Shown here: positions 48,210 to 57,104 of the stretch, piece by piece
Layout: each line of letters begins with the position of its first letter
Position numbering within the stretch: position 1 is the stretch's first letter
From: Novipirellula caenicola
GTDB taxonomy: Bacteria; Planctomycetota; Planctomycetia; Pirellulales; Pirellulaceae
Direction: 5' to 3'
Assembly (NCBI RefSeq): GCF_039545035.1
Contig: NZ_BAABRO010000012.1
Span: 62,001-126,000, forward strand
Length of the DNA: 64,000 bases
Translations under genes and position numbers: made by a program
The notes under the pieces: model-generated
What the model was told of the DNA's origin: nothing
Databases searched by the model: none
The model's input: only the letters and a program-made list of their open reading frames with translations

Positions 48210-48270
48210 GCCGCGGGCCGTCAGGCACCGGATACCGCGTGGGACCCGGCCGCTGACGCGTCACGGCTCA
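48210..48270. repeat. GC-rich dyad module (TGAGCCG...CGGCTCA)
   Basis: Imperfect inverted repeat from TGAGCCG (48210) to CGGCTCA (about 48270) with GGGCCGTCAGGCACCGG and GGCCGCTGACGCGTC inside. Related to about 36045-36098. In both places it adjoins the GGACTTCCTAGTCCGTC module. Confidence 0.55.
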
Positions 48271-48567
48271 CTAAATCAACAAACCGATTGACAACGTACG
48301 GATTTATCCCTTGCGCTAAGCTAGATGGAGCAATAACAGAAACGCCACTGCAAGCATCGCGACAACTTGGACGATATTAAAGCCCCGAGGTAGTCGCTGC
48401 CTCTCAATAAGGCACAGCAATTGCTGATAGAGAAACGAAGTTAACCATTTCTTGACTTCAACTTCCTTCTCCGTTTGACGTCCGCAATTATGTTCGCATT
48501 CTTCTCCAACCGACTCGGCTGCATTGGCTCGATAATCGTTTCCTTGATTGGGACCGCCGTCCTGTTT

Positions 48568-49558
48568 TTACTGATGGGATGGTTGTAAAGCATGCAGTGA
48601 CGGGGGAAACAGGTGCAGGTTGCCGCCCGCCATCTCGGTTCGGTCAATCGCGGTTGCGGCGACATACGCCATCCACCATCCCAGCGCGACCTGTGACGGG
48701 TAGTGATCGTCATCATTGACTCGCGACAGCGGGCCGAGCAACGAACCTGCGTAGAAGGTTGCTTTTAAAAAAAGGACGATCGGTCATCTTGGCCGCATTG
48801 ATGAAGGGCAGCGACGACATAAAGGCATGACCGCTGACGCCATTGTTGTCTTGAAACGGAAGCCAACGAGAACCGCGAACCTTTTCACCGGGCCGCGAAC
48901 CTCCGGTCAGCCGCTGAGCCAGTATCAATGGCGGCGCCCCGACCAGGAATGATCTCATCGAACGCTCGCCCCATCGTCCAGTCATCACCATCATTGGCGA
49001 TTCATCAAAATAGCCGCCCGCTGCCCAGGCCGCTGCGAAAATGGGTAGCGTATAGCGACCATTGCCTAGCTCCTTGCTGCTGTGCAGTCCCTCGAACCAA
49101 TCATCACTCGTCGCGCCGCGAACGATGGTTTGAAAATGATCCTGTATCTCTTGATCTAGCTGGGTATTGGCGACGGCCGCACCAATCAAAAAACTGCCGG
49201 CAATCAGTTTCAGTGAACCGATGTCATAATAGTTTCGCTGATCTGAAATGATCCGCTGCCACAGTGTGCCGCGGTCGATCGCAGACCGCGCGGCACTCTG
49301 CGTTTCACATTCGATCAGGTAAGGTTCAATTAGGGTAGGGTCATTAATCGCGACCATGGGCGAGTCGCCGGAAGCCGTCAGCGATTCCACTGCTTGCTCA
49401 CCCGAAGCGTCCGTCGCCAACGAAAACGATGGCATCTGCACGAACGCCGACAAGTCGTCGGCGCGAGAATCCGTCGACCAGGCCATGATGACCACCGCGA
49501 CGAAGGGACAAAAAGCGACTGCGAAAAAACGAAACCAACGCGTCAGCAAATCGATCAT
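48568..49558 (-). pseudogene. PAP2-family phosphatase, frameshifted at a homopolymer
   Basis: From ATG 49558 (GGAGAGAG upstream) the frame gives a signal segment (MIDLLTRWFRFFAVAFCPFVAVVIMAW) and PAP2 motifs up to NGVSGHAFM (the PSGH-type C2 motif). Then it runs into a frameshift at a T7-A4 tract (A-run 48767-48773 on the plus strand) and stops at 48713. Skipping one base continues the protein: FLKATFYAGSLLGPLSRVND then DDHYPSQVALGWW, which supplies the C3 motif SR-X5-H, to a stop at 48568. The span of 991 nt is one more than a multiple of three. PAP2 enzymes dephosphorylate lipid or other substrates at the membrane. Without the second part the catalytic His is missing. It could be a sequencing error, a recent mutation, or a slippage site. 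Confidence 0.72.
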
Positions 49559-49689
49559 CGTGGGCTCTCTCTCCTTGCGGACACGTCGTGATGGTGATGT
49601 AGCATATGGTGCCCGCGTACAGTCGCTCACTAAGCCTGTTCGGCAACCACTCACCGCTAACCGCACAGCTTTCAACGGAGACTCGCCCG

Positions 49690-50010
49690 GCGATTGCGAC
49701 GGTGGACCATGAGTTCTCGGGAGTCCCCTTCTATCTGGACCGCAACGACATTCAAAACTTTCTGGATTTTCACGATCATGGACTGAGCGACTTTGTGACG
49801 GCCAACCGCTCTGCTGTGCTCATCGTCGATCATCGAATCGCACCAGAAGAACTGCGGAAACAGTTACCCGAGGAAACGAGCCTTACCGAGATCGGCCATC
49901 GTGCGTCCGCGTGTATTTACAGAGCGAAAGTAAGCCCGCAAGTTCCCAAGATCGCAAACGCGGCAAGCGCTTCGTCGAATCAATTGACACCGCAGCGAAA
50001 TCGACAATGA
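49690..50010 (+). pseudogene. Possible C-terminal remnant of a GT39/ArnT-like glycosyltransferase
   Basis: The plus-strand frame ending at the TGA at 50010 has credible protein character from about residue 29 of the open frame: VDHEFSGVPFYLDRNDIQNF, GLSDFVTANRSAVLIVDHRIA, ELRKQLPEETSLTEIGHRA. This resembles the soluble C-terminal tail of planctomycete dolichyl-phosphate-mannose/ArnT-type glycosyltransferases. No membrane part or start signal precedes it, and its 5' end lies where the divergent PAP2 promoter should be. I read it as a truncated gene end left by a rearrangement; the identification is from memory of the tail pattern. Confidence 0.35.
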
Positions 50011-50076
50011 AATCGGTGCGAATTGGATAGCTCGCTTTCTGAGCGGCTCGCGGCGAGTCGTCCGGTTTGTGGCGGA

Positions 50077-51546
50077 TTATCGTTCGACAAACCCGTCAAC
50101 ATCTTCTAAGTGGATTCGCTTCCTCTCGTCCGGGGCACGTGTTTCCAGTTGAACGTTGTCGAAATGAATGTTCTTGGCATGACGGATGTAGGCACCCCAA
50201 GCCGGCAGTACGCCAAAGAAGAACTGTTCTGGATAGCGATCAACGTCTTCAGACACCGTGCGTTGAACATCTTCCTTCGTCCCGTGTCCAGGAAACGAGA
50301 TTCTGATATTTCGCAACGTGACATCCTCGACGAAGTGACCGGGGATGCCCGTAATCATAATCGGTCCGGCTTTGGACTTCTCGGCGTCAGTGATTTGTGA
50401 ACTCTCCTTCGCTTTGACGTTCTTGTAGCTTGCCCGTTCCGCACGCTCTCTATCCTCAATCGTGACGGATGCAATGACGTCGCTGATTCGAATGTTTTTC
50501 AGCGTTCCAACGGGTGGTTTTTCTTTATCGTTATCGTCGAAGGTGTTTCCCCGGTCTCCCAACCGTATAAAAATCGGGCACCCGACATCTTCCATCGTGA
50601 TTCTTGAGATTGCGACGTTTTCCATTCGTCCGCCGTCGACCAATTGAAGCTTAATGGCCCCCATTGGACTATCGTAGAAAAAGCAATTGGTCACTTTCAC
50701 ATCGACAAAGCCGCCCCGTGACGACGTCCCGAATTTCAGCGGAGCTGTGTTGCTGGACACCTTGCACTGACGCACGACGATGTTCCGGCATGGATACTTA
50801 GAACTCTTCAAACAGATCGCGTCATCGCCGGAATCAATATCGCAGTTTTCAATCAGAACGTTCTCGCATCCGTCCAGATCGATTCCGTCGTTGTTGAAGT
50901 TGTTGTTGCGAAATCGGATGGTCAATGAGTCGAAATGAATGTTCTTACAGTCAATCAGGTGCAATCCCCAGAATGCCGGTCGCTTCCACGTCACCCCCGA
51001 GAACTTCAGCCCGTCGCAGTTGACCATCCGCAGTAGCCGCGGACGAACCCCTCGATTCTTGCCACCCGAGCGAAGTCGAGGGAAGTTCTCTGGAGTCCCT
51101 CTGCCATCAATAACCCCCAAGCCTTCAATTGCAATGTTGGTTGCCCCATTTGCATAAATCAGACAATGCGGGGATCCTTCCCTCGGTTGATCGATGTTTT
51201 CGGTCCTATAGTCCGCTTGGTTCGTACTGCCAAGTAGATTGGCGCCATGGTCGAGCGAAAGGGTGACGTTGCTCTTCAATTCGACCGTGCCAATCTGATA
51301 ATCGCCTGCAGGCACGCGTACGATCCCGCCACCTGAGTCATGACAGATGTCAATGGACTCCTGAATCGCATCGGTTTCCAACGCAACTCCATCACCGATC
51401 GCACCAAAGTCCTTGATGTTGACCATCTTGGTGAACGTCGTTGCGCCGTCATCGGCAACCACACTCTCCGAATTACACAAATGCGATGAAACGACTCCCA
51501 GCAGCACTGCTGCCGCGATCAACATGACTGGCGATTGTCGGTTCAT
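50077..51546 (-). CDS. GH28 polygalacturonase-like glycoside hydrolase
   Basis: 489 residues from ATG 51546, chosen because GGAG stands eight bases upstream (the ATG six bases earlier is too close to it). A signal peptide (MNRQSPVMLIAAAVLLGVVSSHLC) is followed by VNIKDFGAIGDGVALETDAIQESI, the usual N-terminal motif of exported GH28/pectate-lyase-like beta-helices. The catalytic region NNDGIDLDGCENVLIENCDIDSGDDAICLKSS holds the conserved aspartates (NxD and DD). The usual G-H-G motif is replaced by KFGTSSRGG, so a non-canonical substrate or mechanism is possible. It should act outside the cytoplasm on uronic-acid or rhamnose glycans. A GAAACGGTTTC dyad lies just upstream. Confidence 0.85.
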   Translation of the reverse strand: MNRQSPVMLIAAAVLLGVVSSHLCNSESVVADDGATTFTKMVNIKDFGAIGDGVALETDAIQESIDICHDSGGGIVRVPAGDYQIGTVELKSNVTLSLDHGANLLGSTNQADYRTENIDQPREGSPHCLIYANGATNIAIEGLGVIDGRGTPENFPRLRSGGKNRGVRPRLLRMVNCDGLKFSGVTWKRPAFWGLHLIDCKNIHFDSLTIRFRNNNFNNDGIDLDGCENVLIENCDIDSGDDAICLKSSKYPCRNIVVRQCKVSSNTAPLKFGTSSRGGFVDVKVTNCFFYDSPMGAIKLQLVDGGRMENVAISRITMEDVGCPIFIRLGDRGNTFDDNDKEKPPVGTLKNIRISDVIASVTIEDRERAERASYKNVKAKESSQITDAEKSKAGPIMITGIPGHFVEDVTLRNIRISFPGHGTKEDVQRTVSEDVDRYPEQFFFGVLPAWGAYIRHAKNIHFDNVQLETRAPDERKRIHLEDVDGFVER

Positions 51547-51568
51547 CTGCATTTCTCCAGATTTCAGT

Positions 51569-51583
51569 TCGAAACGGTTTCAA
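51569..51583. promoter_or_regulatory. GAAAC-G-GTTTC dyad before the GH28 gene
   Basis: TCGAAACGGTTTCAA contains the perfect odd palindrome GAAAC-G-GTTTC. It is 23 bp upstream of the GH28 start and has the look of a LacI/GalR-type operator. A related sequence lies before the aldo/keto reductase (40182-40194). Confidence 0.45.
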
Positions 51584-51894
51584 TTCTACCAGCCAGTAGG
51601 CATGCTACATGGCTTTGCATAAACGAATACACTAAACCTCCGATATCGTAATCGAGTTGTCAGTAGTCGTGTCGGTTTCGATCTCAAATAGGTGCAGCGT
51701 GATGACGTCGAGGTTTGCGGCGTGTCGCTGAATGACTGATGGTTCGACCGCGAATGTTGCAACACAGTATGGTCATCTCGTTGTAAATTATTAGAAATCC
51801 GCAATCACTAACATCGATTGGCTGTTCTAAAACTTCCCCCCTTCGTATCCCATCGGATACTTGGTTTTCACGTTACGACCAATCATACCCCCGC
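51584..51894. other. Divergent gene-free region between GH28 and the sigma factor
   Basis: AT-rich, about 310 bp, no supported gene. It contains the promoters of both flanking genes; TTGTAAATTATTAG near 51780-51795 is the most promoter-like part. Confidence 0.35.
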
Positions 51895-52638
51895 ATGTCC
51901 CATCTCTCTTCGAGCCAGTTGCCGTCGAATTTACCACGGCGTTTTGAATCGACGCGATGGTCGATCGTGGCCGACGCTCGCCACGGTACGCCGGCCAGTG
52001 CACGGGTTGCGCTTCAGGAGCTGTGCCGAGCCTATTGGTACCCGATTTATTCTTTCGTCCGTCGCAAGGGGCTGGCGCCGGAATCCGCCCAGGATGTCAC
52101 TCAGTCGTTCTTCGTGCGGGTCTTGGAGCGTGATTTTTTCGATGCGGCAAATCCGCACCGCGGGCGTCTGCGATCCTTTCTGCTAAAGGCTGCACAAAAC
52201 CATCTCATTTCTTGCCAACGATCCGACGCCGCGTTGAAACGCTCGCCGCAGCGAGCGATCCTATCGCTGAATCAATTAGAATCCGAAGCCCGCTTTCAGC
52301 TCGAACCGAGCGACGTCCAGACTGCCGAACGCAGTTTTGAACGACAGTGGGCGTTGACGGTGATCCAACGTGCGATGGACCGATTGGCAACAGAATTGAC
52401 GGATAAACTGGGGTCGCAACATGCCGCGCGTCTGATGCAGTTGTTGACGGGCCAAGCCGAGGACGTCTCGCTGGCCGCCGCCGCCACCGAACTGCAGACG
52501 ACCGAAGCGGCAATGAAAGTTCGCATGCACCGAATTCGTGGGCGGTATCGCCAGATCTTGCGTTTGGAAGTCGCCGATACGGTCAGCGAAACGGTCGATG
52601 TTGACGAGGAATTAAGAAATTTGCTGGATGCCCTGTAA
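51895..52638 (+). CDS. ECF-type RNA polymerase sigma factor (planctomycete kinase-linked type)
   Basis: 247 residues. Region 2 is RFESTRWSIVADARHG..., CRAYWYPIYSFVRRKGLAPESAQDVTQSFFVRVLERDFF with RGRLRSFLLKAAQNHLISC. Region 4 is the C-terminal VIQRAMDRLATEL...AEDVSLAAAATELQTTEAAMKVRMHRIRGRYRQIL. The linker between them is longer than in standard ECFs. Planctomycetes have a large ECF group next to Ser/Thr kinases or zinc-ribbon proteins without a classic anti-sigma factor, as here (the kinase follows 226 bp downstream). Control by phosphorylation is known for similar pairs and is inferred here. Confidence 0.88.
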   Translation: MSHLSSSQLPSNLPRRFESTRWSIVADARHGTPASARVALQELCRAYWYPIYSFVRRKGLAPESAQDVTQSFFVRVLERDFFDAANPHRGRLRSFLLKAAQNHLISCQRSDAALKRSPQRAILSLNQLESEARFQLEPSDVQTAERSFERQWALTVIQRAMDRLATELTDKLGSQHAARLMQLLTGQAEDVSLAAAATELQTTEAAMKVRMHRIRGRYRQILRLEVADTVSETVDVDEELRNLLDAL

Positions 52639-52863
52639 CTTGGTCTGGCATTTTGCGTAGTTGAGGTTAGAGACCGCCTCACACACGTTGTGAAGAATTT
52701 TCAGCCGGCACATGTCCGCATTTCCGTTCGCTAGCAACGCTCGCCACAGAGTCGATCGCGGACTTGCAGTGCGGACCGCCACCTGCTGGCGAAGGGAACG
52801 ATCCGAGAAAAATCTTCACCGCGTTGCCCCCCTCACGCTACCTTGCTGCCGGACGGTGTAGCC

Positions 52864-55605
52864 ATGACCGACGACTCAACCCCCGAACCGCAAAATCCCG
52901 AACCGCAAAATCTGGATTCCCAATCATCGGACGCCGCCGCTTCGACCACGGCGAATCGATGTCCACAGTGCGCTGCCGATTTGCCAGCCGACGCGCCGGC
53001 CGGACTGTGTCCGCGCTGTCTGCTTAAACTCGGGTTCGATAGCCAACGCGAGGCCTCATCGGCAACCGATCCCTACCGGGCTCCCTTTGTCGCTCCGCTG
53101 CCAGAACATCTGGCACCCCATTTTCCACAACTCGAAATCATCGAGCAAATCGGCCATGGTGGCATGGGCGTCGTCTATCGTGCCAAGCAGTTGAATCTGG
53201 ATCGTCTAGTCGCCTTAAAAATCCTGCGTCCCGACGTCGACACCGATCCCACATTTGCCGAACGATTTGAACGCGAAGCCAAACTGCTCGGCCGGCTGAA
53301 TCATCCGCATATTGTCGGTATCCACGATTACGGCAAAGCTGGTTCGTTGTTTTACTTGATCATGGAGTATGTCGATGGTCAGAACCTACGCCAGATCGAA
53401 CACGCTGGCCAGCTTACTGCGGCTGAATCACTGGCAATCGTTCCGCAAATCTGCGAGGCACTGCAGTACGCTCATGGTCAGGGTGTCGTGCATCGCGATA
53501 TCAAGCCGGAAAACATATTGATCAATAAGTCGGGACACGTGAAAATTGCTGATTTTGGAATCGCCAAACTGACCGAACTCGACGACGAATGGGGATTGAC
53601 CGGACAGTGGCAGGTCATGGGCACGCCGCACTACATGGCGCCCGAACAGATCGAACATCCATCGGAAGTCGATCATCGCGCGGACATCTATTCGCTTGGC
53701 GTGGTGCTCTATGAAATGTTGACAGGCGAATTGCCGCTAGGCCGATTCGGCGTCCCGTCGATGCGTGCTAAGGTTGATGTGCGATTGGACGAAGTGGTGC
53801 TAAGGTCGTTAGAAAAAGAGCCACAGCGACGCTACCAACACGTGACGGATGTGCAAACCGATTTGGAACACGTCCGAGATACTCCTACCGACGAATCCCG
53901 AAGAACCTCTGCCATCCATTCGCTGCATCGGCGGCTCGCCGCGATCAAGCAACAATGGTTTGGGGGTGATACGAGCGCAACGACTTGGCCCGCGCGAGGA
54001 TTAGTCGCCGCAGGCGGATTGGAACTCGCGTTCGCCGCATTGATGCTGTTGATCGCCCCACTGCAAGGCCGTGAGTCCGTAAACTTTTTAGGGATTGCGT
54101 TCACCAGCCTGTGCTTCGGTCTGATCACAGCGGTAACTGGATTGTTGCTCCAGAAACGAGAGTATCCGCTGGGCACAATGATCGGTTTGGGGATCACGTT
54201 GATTCCATGTTCGTTCGGTTGGGTATTGCGAGGTCCATTGGCGCTGTGGGCGTTCTGGACGATCCGCAATCCAGAAACGAGAGCGGCATTCCGCTCACCG
54301 GCTTGGAATCAATCACAGAGCTATCGAATATTGTCCGGAGTGGCGGTCGATGCCGCCGACACTGCCCGGTCGACGGCATCGACCGCCCGGCAAATGACCA
54401 TGCGAGGTGCGGTGCTGGCGAGCGGCGTGGCCGGTTTGAGAAGTGTTCAAGCAATCGTAAGCGGGCTTTTGCTCGCTACGACCTGGACGCTGCTTTGCAT
54501 CGCCGTCGCGGCGCTGTTGCAAATCGGATGGAGCGAGGTTTTCCTGCCACAGCGATGGCAATTGACAGATCGCACGGCTCAGCGAATCGAAAATCGCCTG
54601 GGACTATCGCAATTCTCGATCACCGGCACGGGGACCAGTTGGCAACCCTCACTGCCCGAACAACAGCCGTTGGTGCTAAAGCATGTTCAATTTGCAATCG
54701 CCCCTGAACGAAATCGACTGGACCGCTTGTCGATCGACTTGGACCATGAGGTCCCTCTTTGCTCCGATCCTTCCTCTTCCACACGCGTTCCATTCACTCA
54801 AGATCGCTTGGATGCTTGGCTATCGGCCGTCCAGCCGTTGGAAATGCCACCGTCGGATAAAAACGCAACCACTCTGCAAACACACCAGCAGAGTCGCGAC
54901 AATCTGTTTCAACTAGTTCAACAGTTACACCAGCAAGCACAAGCATCCGAATCAACAGATATCCCGATCACTCACTGGTTTGAAACTCCCCGTGTTGGAT
55001 CGTCCTCGATCATCAGCCTTCTGGATCGTTCACTGTTCAAACCGACGAAGTCCGAACCGCAAAGCAAGCGACGGATCGACAGCGAGGGCACGCTGCTAAG
55101 CGGTACCCTTTCGGTCATGGTTTGGCTGTTCGGTTTGGTGATAGTCGTCGTACGGTCGGTGCAACCGTGGACGAATCGGCAAGACGCGACGACCGACCGA
55201 TACTCCATCGCACAGCTCTTACTAGGCGTCACTGCATTCGCCGCCTTGTTGATGGCATCAGTCAGCTACTTAGCCAGCGAGCTGTACCGGCAAGGCTACC
55301 TCGAATCGTACGCTTGGTTAGGCAATCAGCAATCGCTGTCGTTGCGATTTGTTTTGTTGTGGGCATTGGTATTGACCGCGATCGTGTGCGTATCGGCAGC
55401 TTTGACTCTGCGACGGCCGAGGCTTGCGCGGGCGACGCGGTGGACGCTGCTACCGATCTTTCTAAGCGTTTCCGTGGGGCTGACCGCCCTGCTTGCCGCG
55501 CAGTATCCATGGTGGCACGACTGGCCGATGTTATTGCCGTTGTGGCTAGCTGTATTGGCGGCCGTGGTCGCCGTCGTCCAGAATCGACGTCCCCGACAAC
55601 TCTGA
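52864..55605 (+). CDS. Membrane Ser/Thr protein kinase with N-terminal zinc ribbon (PknB-type)
   Basis: 913 residues from ATG 52864. A zinc-ribbon-like motif (CPQCAADLPADAPAGLCPRC) precedes a Hanks-type kinase domain (about 85-350): Gly loop IGHGGMGVVYRA, Lys in VALKIL, catalytic VVHRDIKPENILI, DFGIAKL and APE in MAPEQIEHPS. Membrane helices follow (about 380-470 and 550-570). After a variable extracytoplasmic stretch (about 580-730) come more helices near the C-terminus (about 745-910). It probably partners the ECF sigma factor upstream, sensing an outside signal and phosphorylating the sigma factor. The signal is unknown. Confidence 0.88.
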   Translation: MTDDSTPEPQNPEPQNLDSQSSDAAASTTANRCPQCAADLPADAPAGLCPRCLLKLGFDSQREASSATDPYRAPFVAPLPEHLAPHFPQLEIIEQIGHGGMGVVYRAKQLNLDRLVALKILRPDVDTDPTFAERFEREAKLLGRLNHPHIVGIHDYGKAGSLFYLIMEYVDGQNLRQIEHAGQLTAAESLAIVPQICEALQYAHGQGVVHRDIKPENILINKSGHVKIADFGIAKLTELDDEWGLTGQWQVMGTPHYMAPEQIEHPSEVDHRADIYSLGVVLYEMLTGELPLGRFGVPSMRAKVDVRLDEVVLRSLEKEPQRRYQHVTDVQTDLEHVRDTPTDESRRTSAIHSLHRRLAAIKQQWFGGDTSATTWPARGLVAAGGLELAFAALMLLIAPLQGRESVNFLGIAFTSLCFGLITAVTGLLLQKREYPLGTMIGLGITLIPCSFGWVLRGPLALWAFWTIRNPETRAAFRSPAWNQSQSYRILSGVAVDAADTARSTASTARQMTMRGAVLASGVAGLRSVQAIVSGLLLATTWTLLCIAVAALLQIGWSEVFLPQRWQLTDRTAQRIENRLGLSQFSITGTGTSWQPSLPEQQPLVLKHVQFAIAPERNRLDRLSIDLDHEVPLCSDPSSSTRVPFTQDRLDAWLSAVQPLEMPPSDKNATTLQTHQQSRDNLFQLVQQLHQQAQASESTDIPITHWFETPRVGSSSIISLLDRSLFKPTKSEPQSKRRIDSEGTLLSGTLSVMVWLFGLVIVVVRSVQPWTNRQDATTDRYSIAQLLLGVTAFAALLMASVSYLASELYRQGYLESYAWLGNQQSLSLRFVLLWALVLTAIVCVSAALTLRRPRLARATRWTLLPIFLSVSVGLTALLAAQYPWWHDWPMLLPLWLAVLAAVVAVVQNRRPRQL

Positions 55606-55690
55606 AAAAACGTCGACACAATTTCTCTCGCGCGACGAGATGTACGATAGGATGGTTCAATTCTCGACAACGTCTTCCGGAGTAAGCACA

Positions 55691-56713
55691 TTGAGTTTCC
55701 GCAGCATGTTGATTCTTGTCGCCTTGATGGTATTTGCAGCCAAGGGCGTCGCAGACGACCATCGACCTCGATTGTTCATTCTGACGGACATCGGCGGTGA
55801 TCCCGATGACCAACAATCGCTCGTTCGTCTGATGGTGTATTCCAACGAGTTCCGTATCGAAGGGCTCGTCGCCACCGCGTCGGGAACTCCGGGCGAACTG
55901 GAGGTCGCGACGACAAGGCCCGACTTGATTCGCGAAATCGTCTCCGCCTATGGAACAGTGCGTGGCAACCTTGTTCGTCATGCCGACGGATGGCCAGAAG
56001 TGGATTCGCTGATGAAGGTCATCGTGTCAGGAAATCCACAACGCGGTCGTGGGAACATTGGTGATGGATGCGACACCGAAGGCTCAAAGTTGTTGATCCA
56101 ACGAGTTGACGAGGGCTCGGCCGTCTCACCGCTTAACATCGCGATCTGGGGCGGCCAGACGGATCTTGCTCAGGCTCTGTGGCGAGTACGAAACGACCGC
56201 GGCGCAGACGGGCTGGCTGAATTCGTCAAACGGTTCCGCGTTTATGACATTGCCGATCAGGACGGCATCGCGAATTGGATTCAATCCGAGTTTGGGGGCA
56301 TGTACTACATTCTTAGCAAAGCCAAGGCCGGAACCGACAAACGCAATGCGTCATTTCGTGGCATGTATTTGACGGGCGACGCGTCGTTGACTTCGTCCGA
56401 TTGGATCGAGGCGAATGTGCGATCCAAAGGACCGCTCGGTCAGCTTTATCCAACGAAAACATGGACTTCGCCCAACCCTCACGGCTGTATGAAAGAAGGC
56501 GATACGCCATCGTGGTTCTTCTTTCTTCCTCAAGGAGGCAATGATCCCGCCGATCCGAGCAAACCCGGATGGGGCGGCCAGTTCTATCGATCCGATGACG
56601 GGTGGTATCGCGACGATCAGATAAAGACAGACCCTCGTAAGTCCGTCAGTCGATGGCGGCCCGATTTTCAGAGAGACTTCGCACTCCGCATGACATGGTG
56701 TACCAATCAATGA
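55691..56713 (+). CDS. Exported DUF1593 / nucleoside hydrolase-like protein (Sde182-like)
   Basis: About 340 residues. I favour TTG 55691, which has GGAG (55679-55682) eight bases upstream, over ATG 55640 and ATG 55706. A signal peptide (RSMLILVALMVFAAKGVAD) precedes HRPRLFILTDIGGDPDDQQSLVRLMVYSNEFRIEGLVAT, the aspartate site typical of nucleoside-hydrolase-fold DUF1593 proteins. IWGGQTDLAQALWRV and the C-terminal RPDFQRDFALRMTWC are family-like. DUF1593 proteins occur in glycan-degradation loci and some are annotated as cellulose-binding. The true substrate is unknown. It follows the kinase gene by 85 bp. Confidence 0.82.
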   Translation: MSFRSMLILVALMVFAAKGVADDHRPRLFILTDIGGDPDDQQSLVRLMVYSNEFRIEGLVATASGTPGELEVATTRPDLIREIVSAYGTVRGNLVRHADGWPEVDSLMKVIVSGNPQRGRGNIGDGCDTEGSKLLIQRVDEGSAVSPLNIAIWGGQTDLAQALWRVRNDRGADGLAEFVKRFRVYDIADQDGIANWIQSEFGGMYYILSKAKAGTDKRNASFRGMYLTGDASLTSSDWIEANVRSKGPLGQLYPTKTWTSPNPHGCMKEGDTPSWFFFLPQGGNDPADPSKPGWGGQFYRSDDGWYRDDQIKTDPRKSVSRWRPDFQRDFALRMTWCTNQ

Positions 56714-57104
56714 ACCCAATCGTTTTTATTTGTGCTGCGTTGCTGCGTCCGATTTTTCAAACCGAGGCGTACGACTCACTGTAGGCGGTTTCCGGGATGC
56801 GGAACGTTCGTCGGTAAACATTGGGCAGGTCGAGACGATGTGGTGGTAACGAGGCAGCATGCAGGGAGTGACAATGGTAGGGTGAGCAGCGACACAGCAC
56901 TTCATCGGGGTGCCGCCCGCCTTCGCCATCGCACTGGCTTGGTACACCACCGAACCGGTCGTCACCTTTGCGAGACCACTAGAGGTAAAAGGCTGCGAGT
57001 AAATCGATCGGTCAGTGGATCGAAGTTCTTTTAACCGACAGTACGCCGTTTCAAGGCGTTTCACTTCCAGCCATAAACATGCTCGGTTCTTCCTTCCCAC
57101 TATT
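56714..57104. other. Gene-free interval before the hairpin array
   Basis: 391 bp. A minus-strand frame (56726-57124) is open across it but its peptide matches nothing I know and its start lies in the repeat array, so I do not call a gene. Confidence 0.35.

Noticed and set aside
48441-48716. Separate 91-aa minus-strand protein
   Set aside because: Its frame is not the PAP2 frame, and its composition (Arg/Thr-rich, no motif) is that of a shadow. The true continuation of PAP2 lies in another frame of the same DNA.
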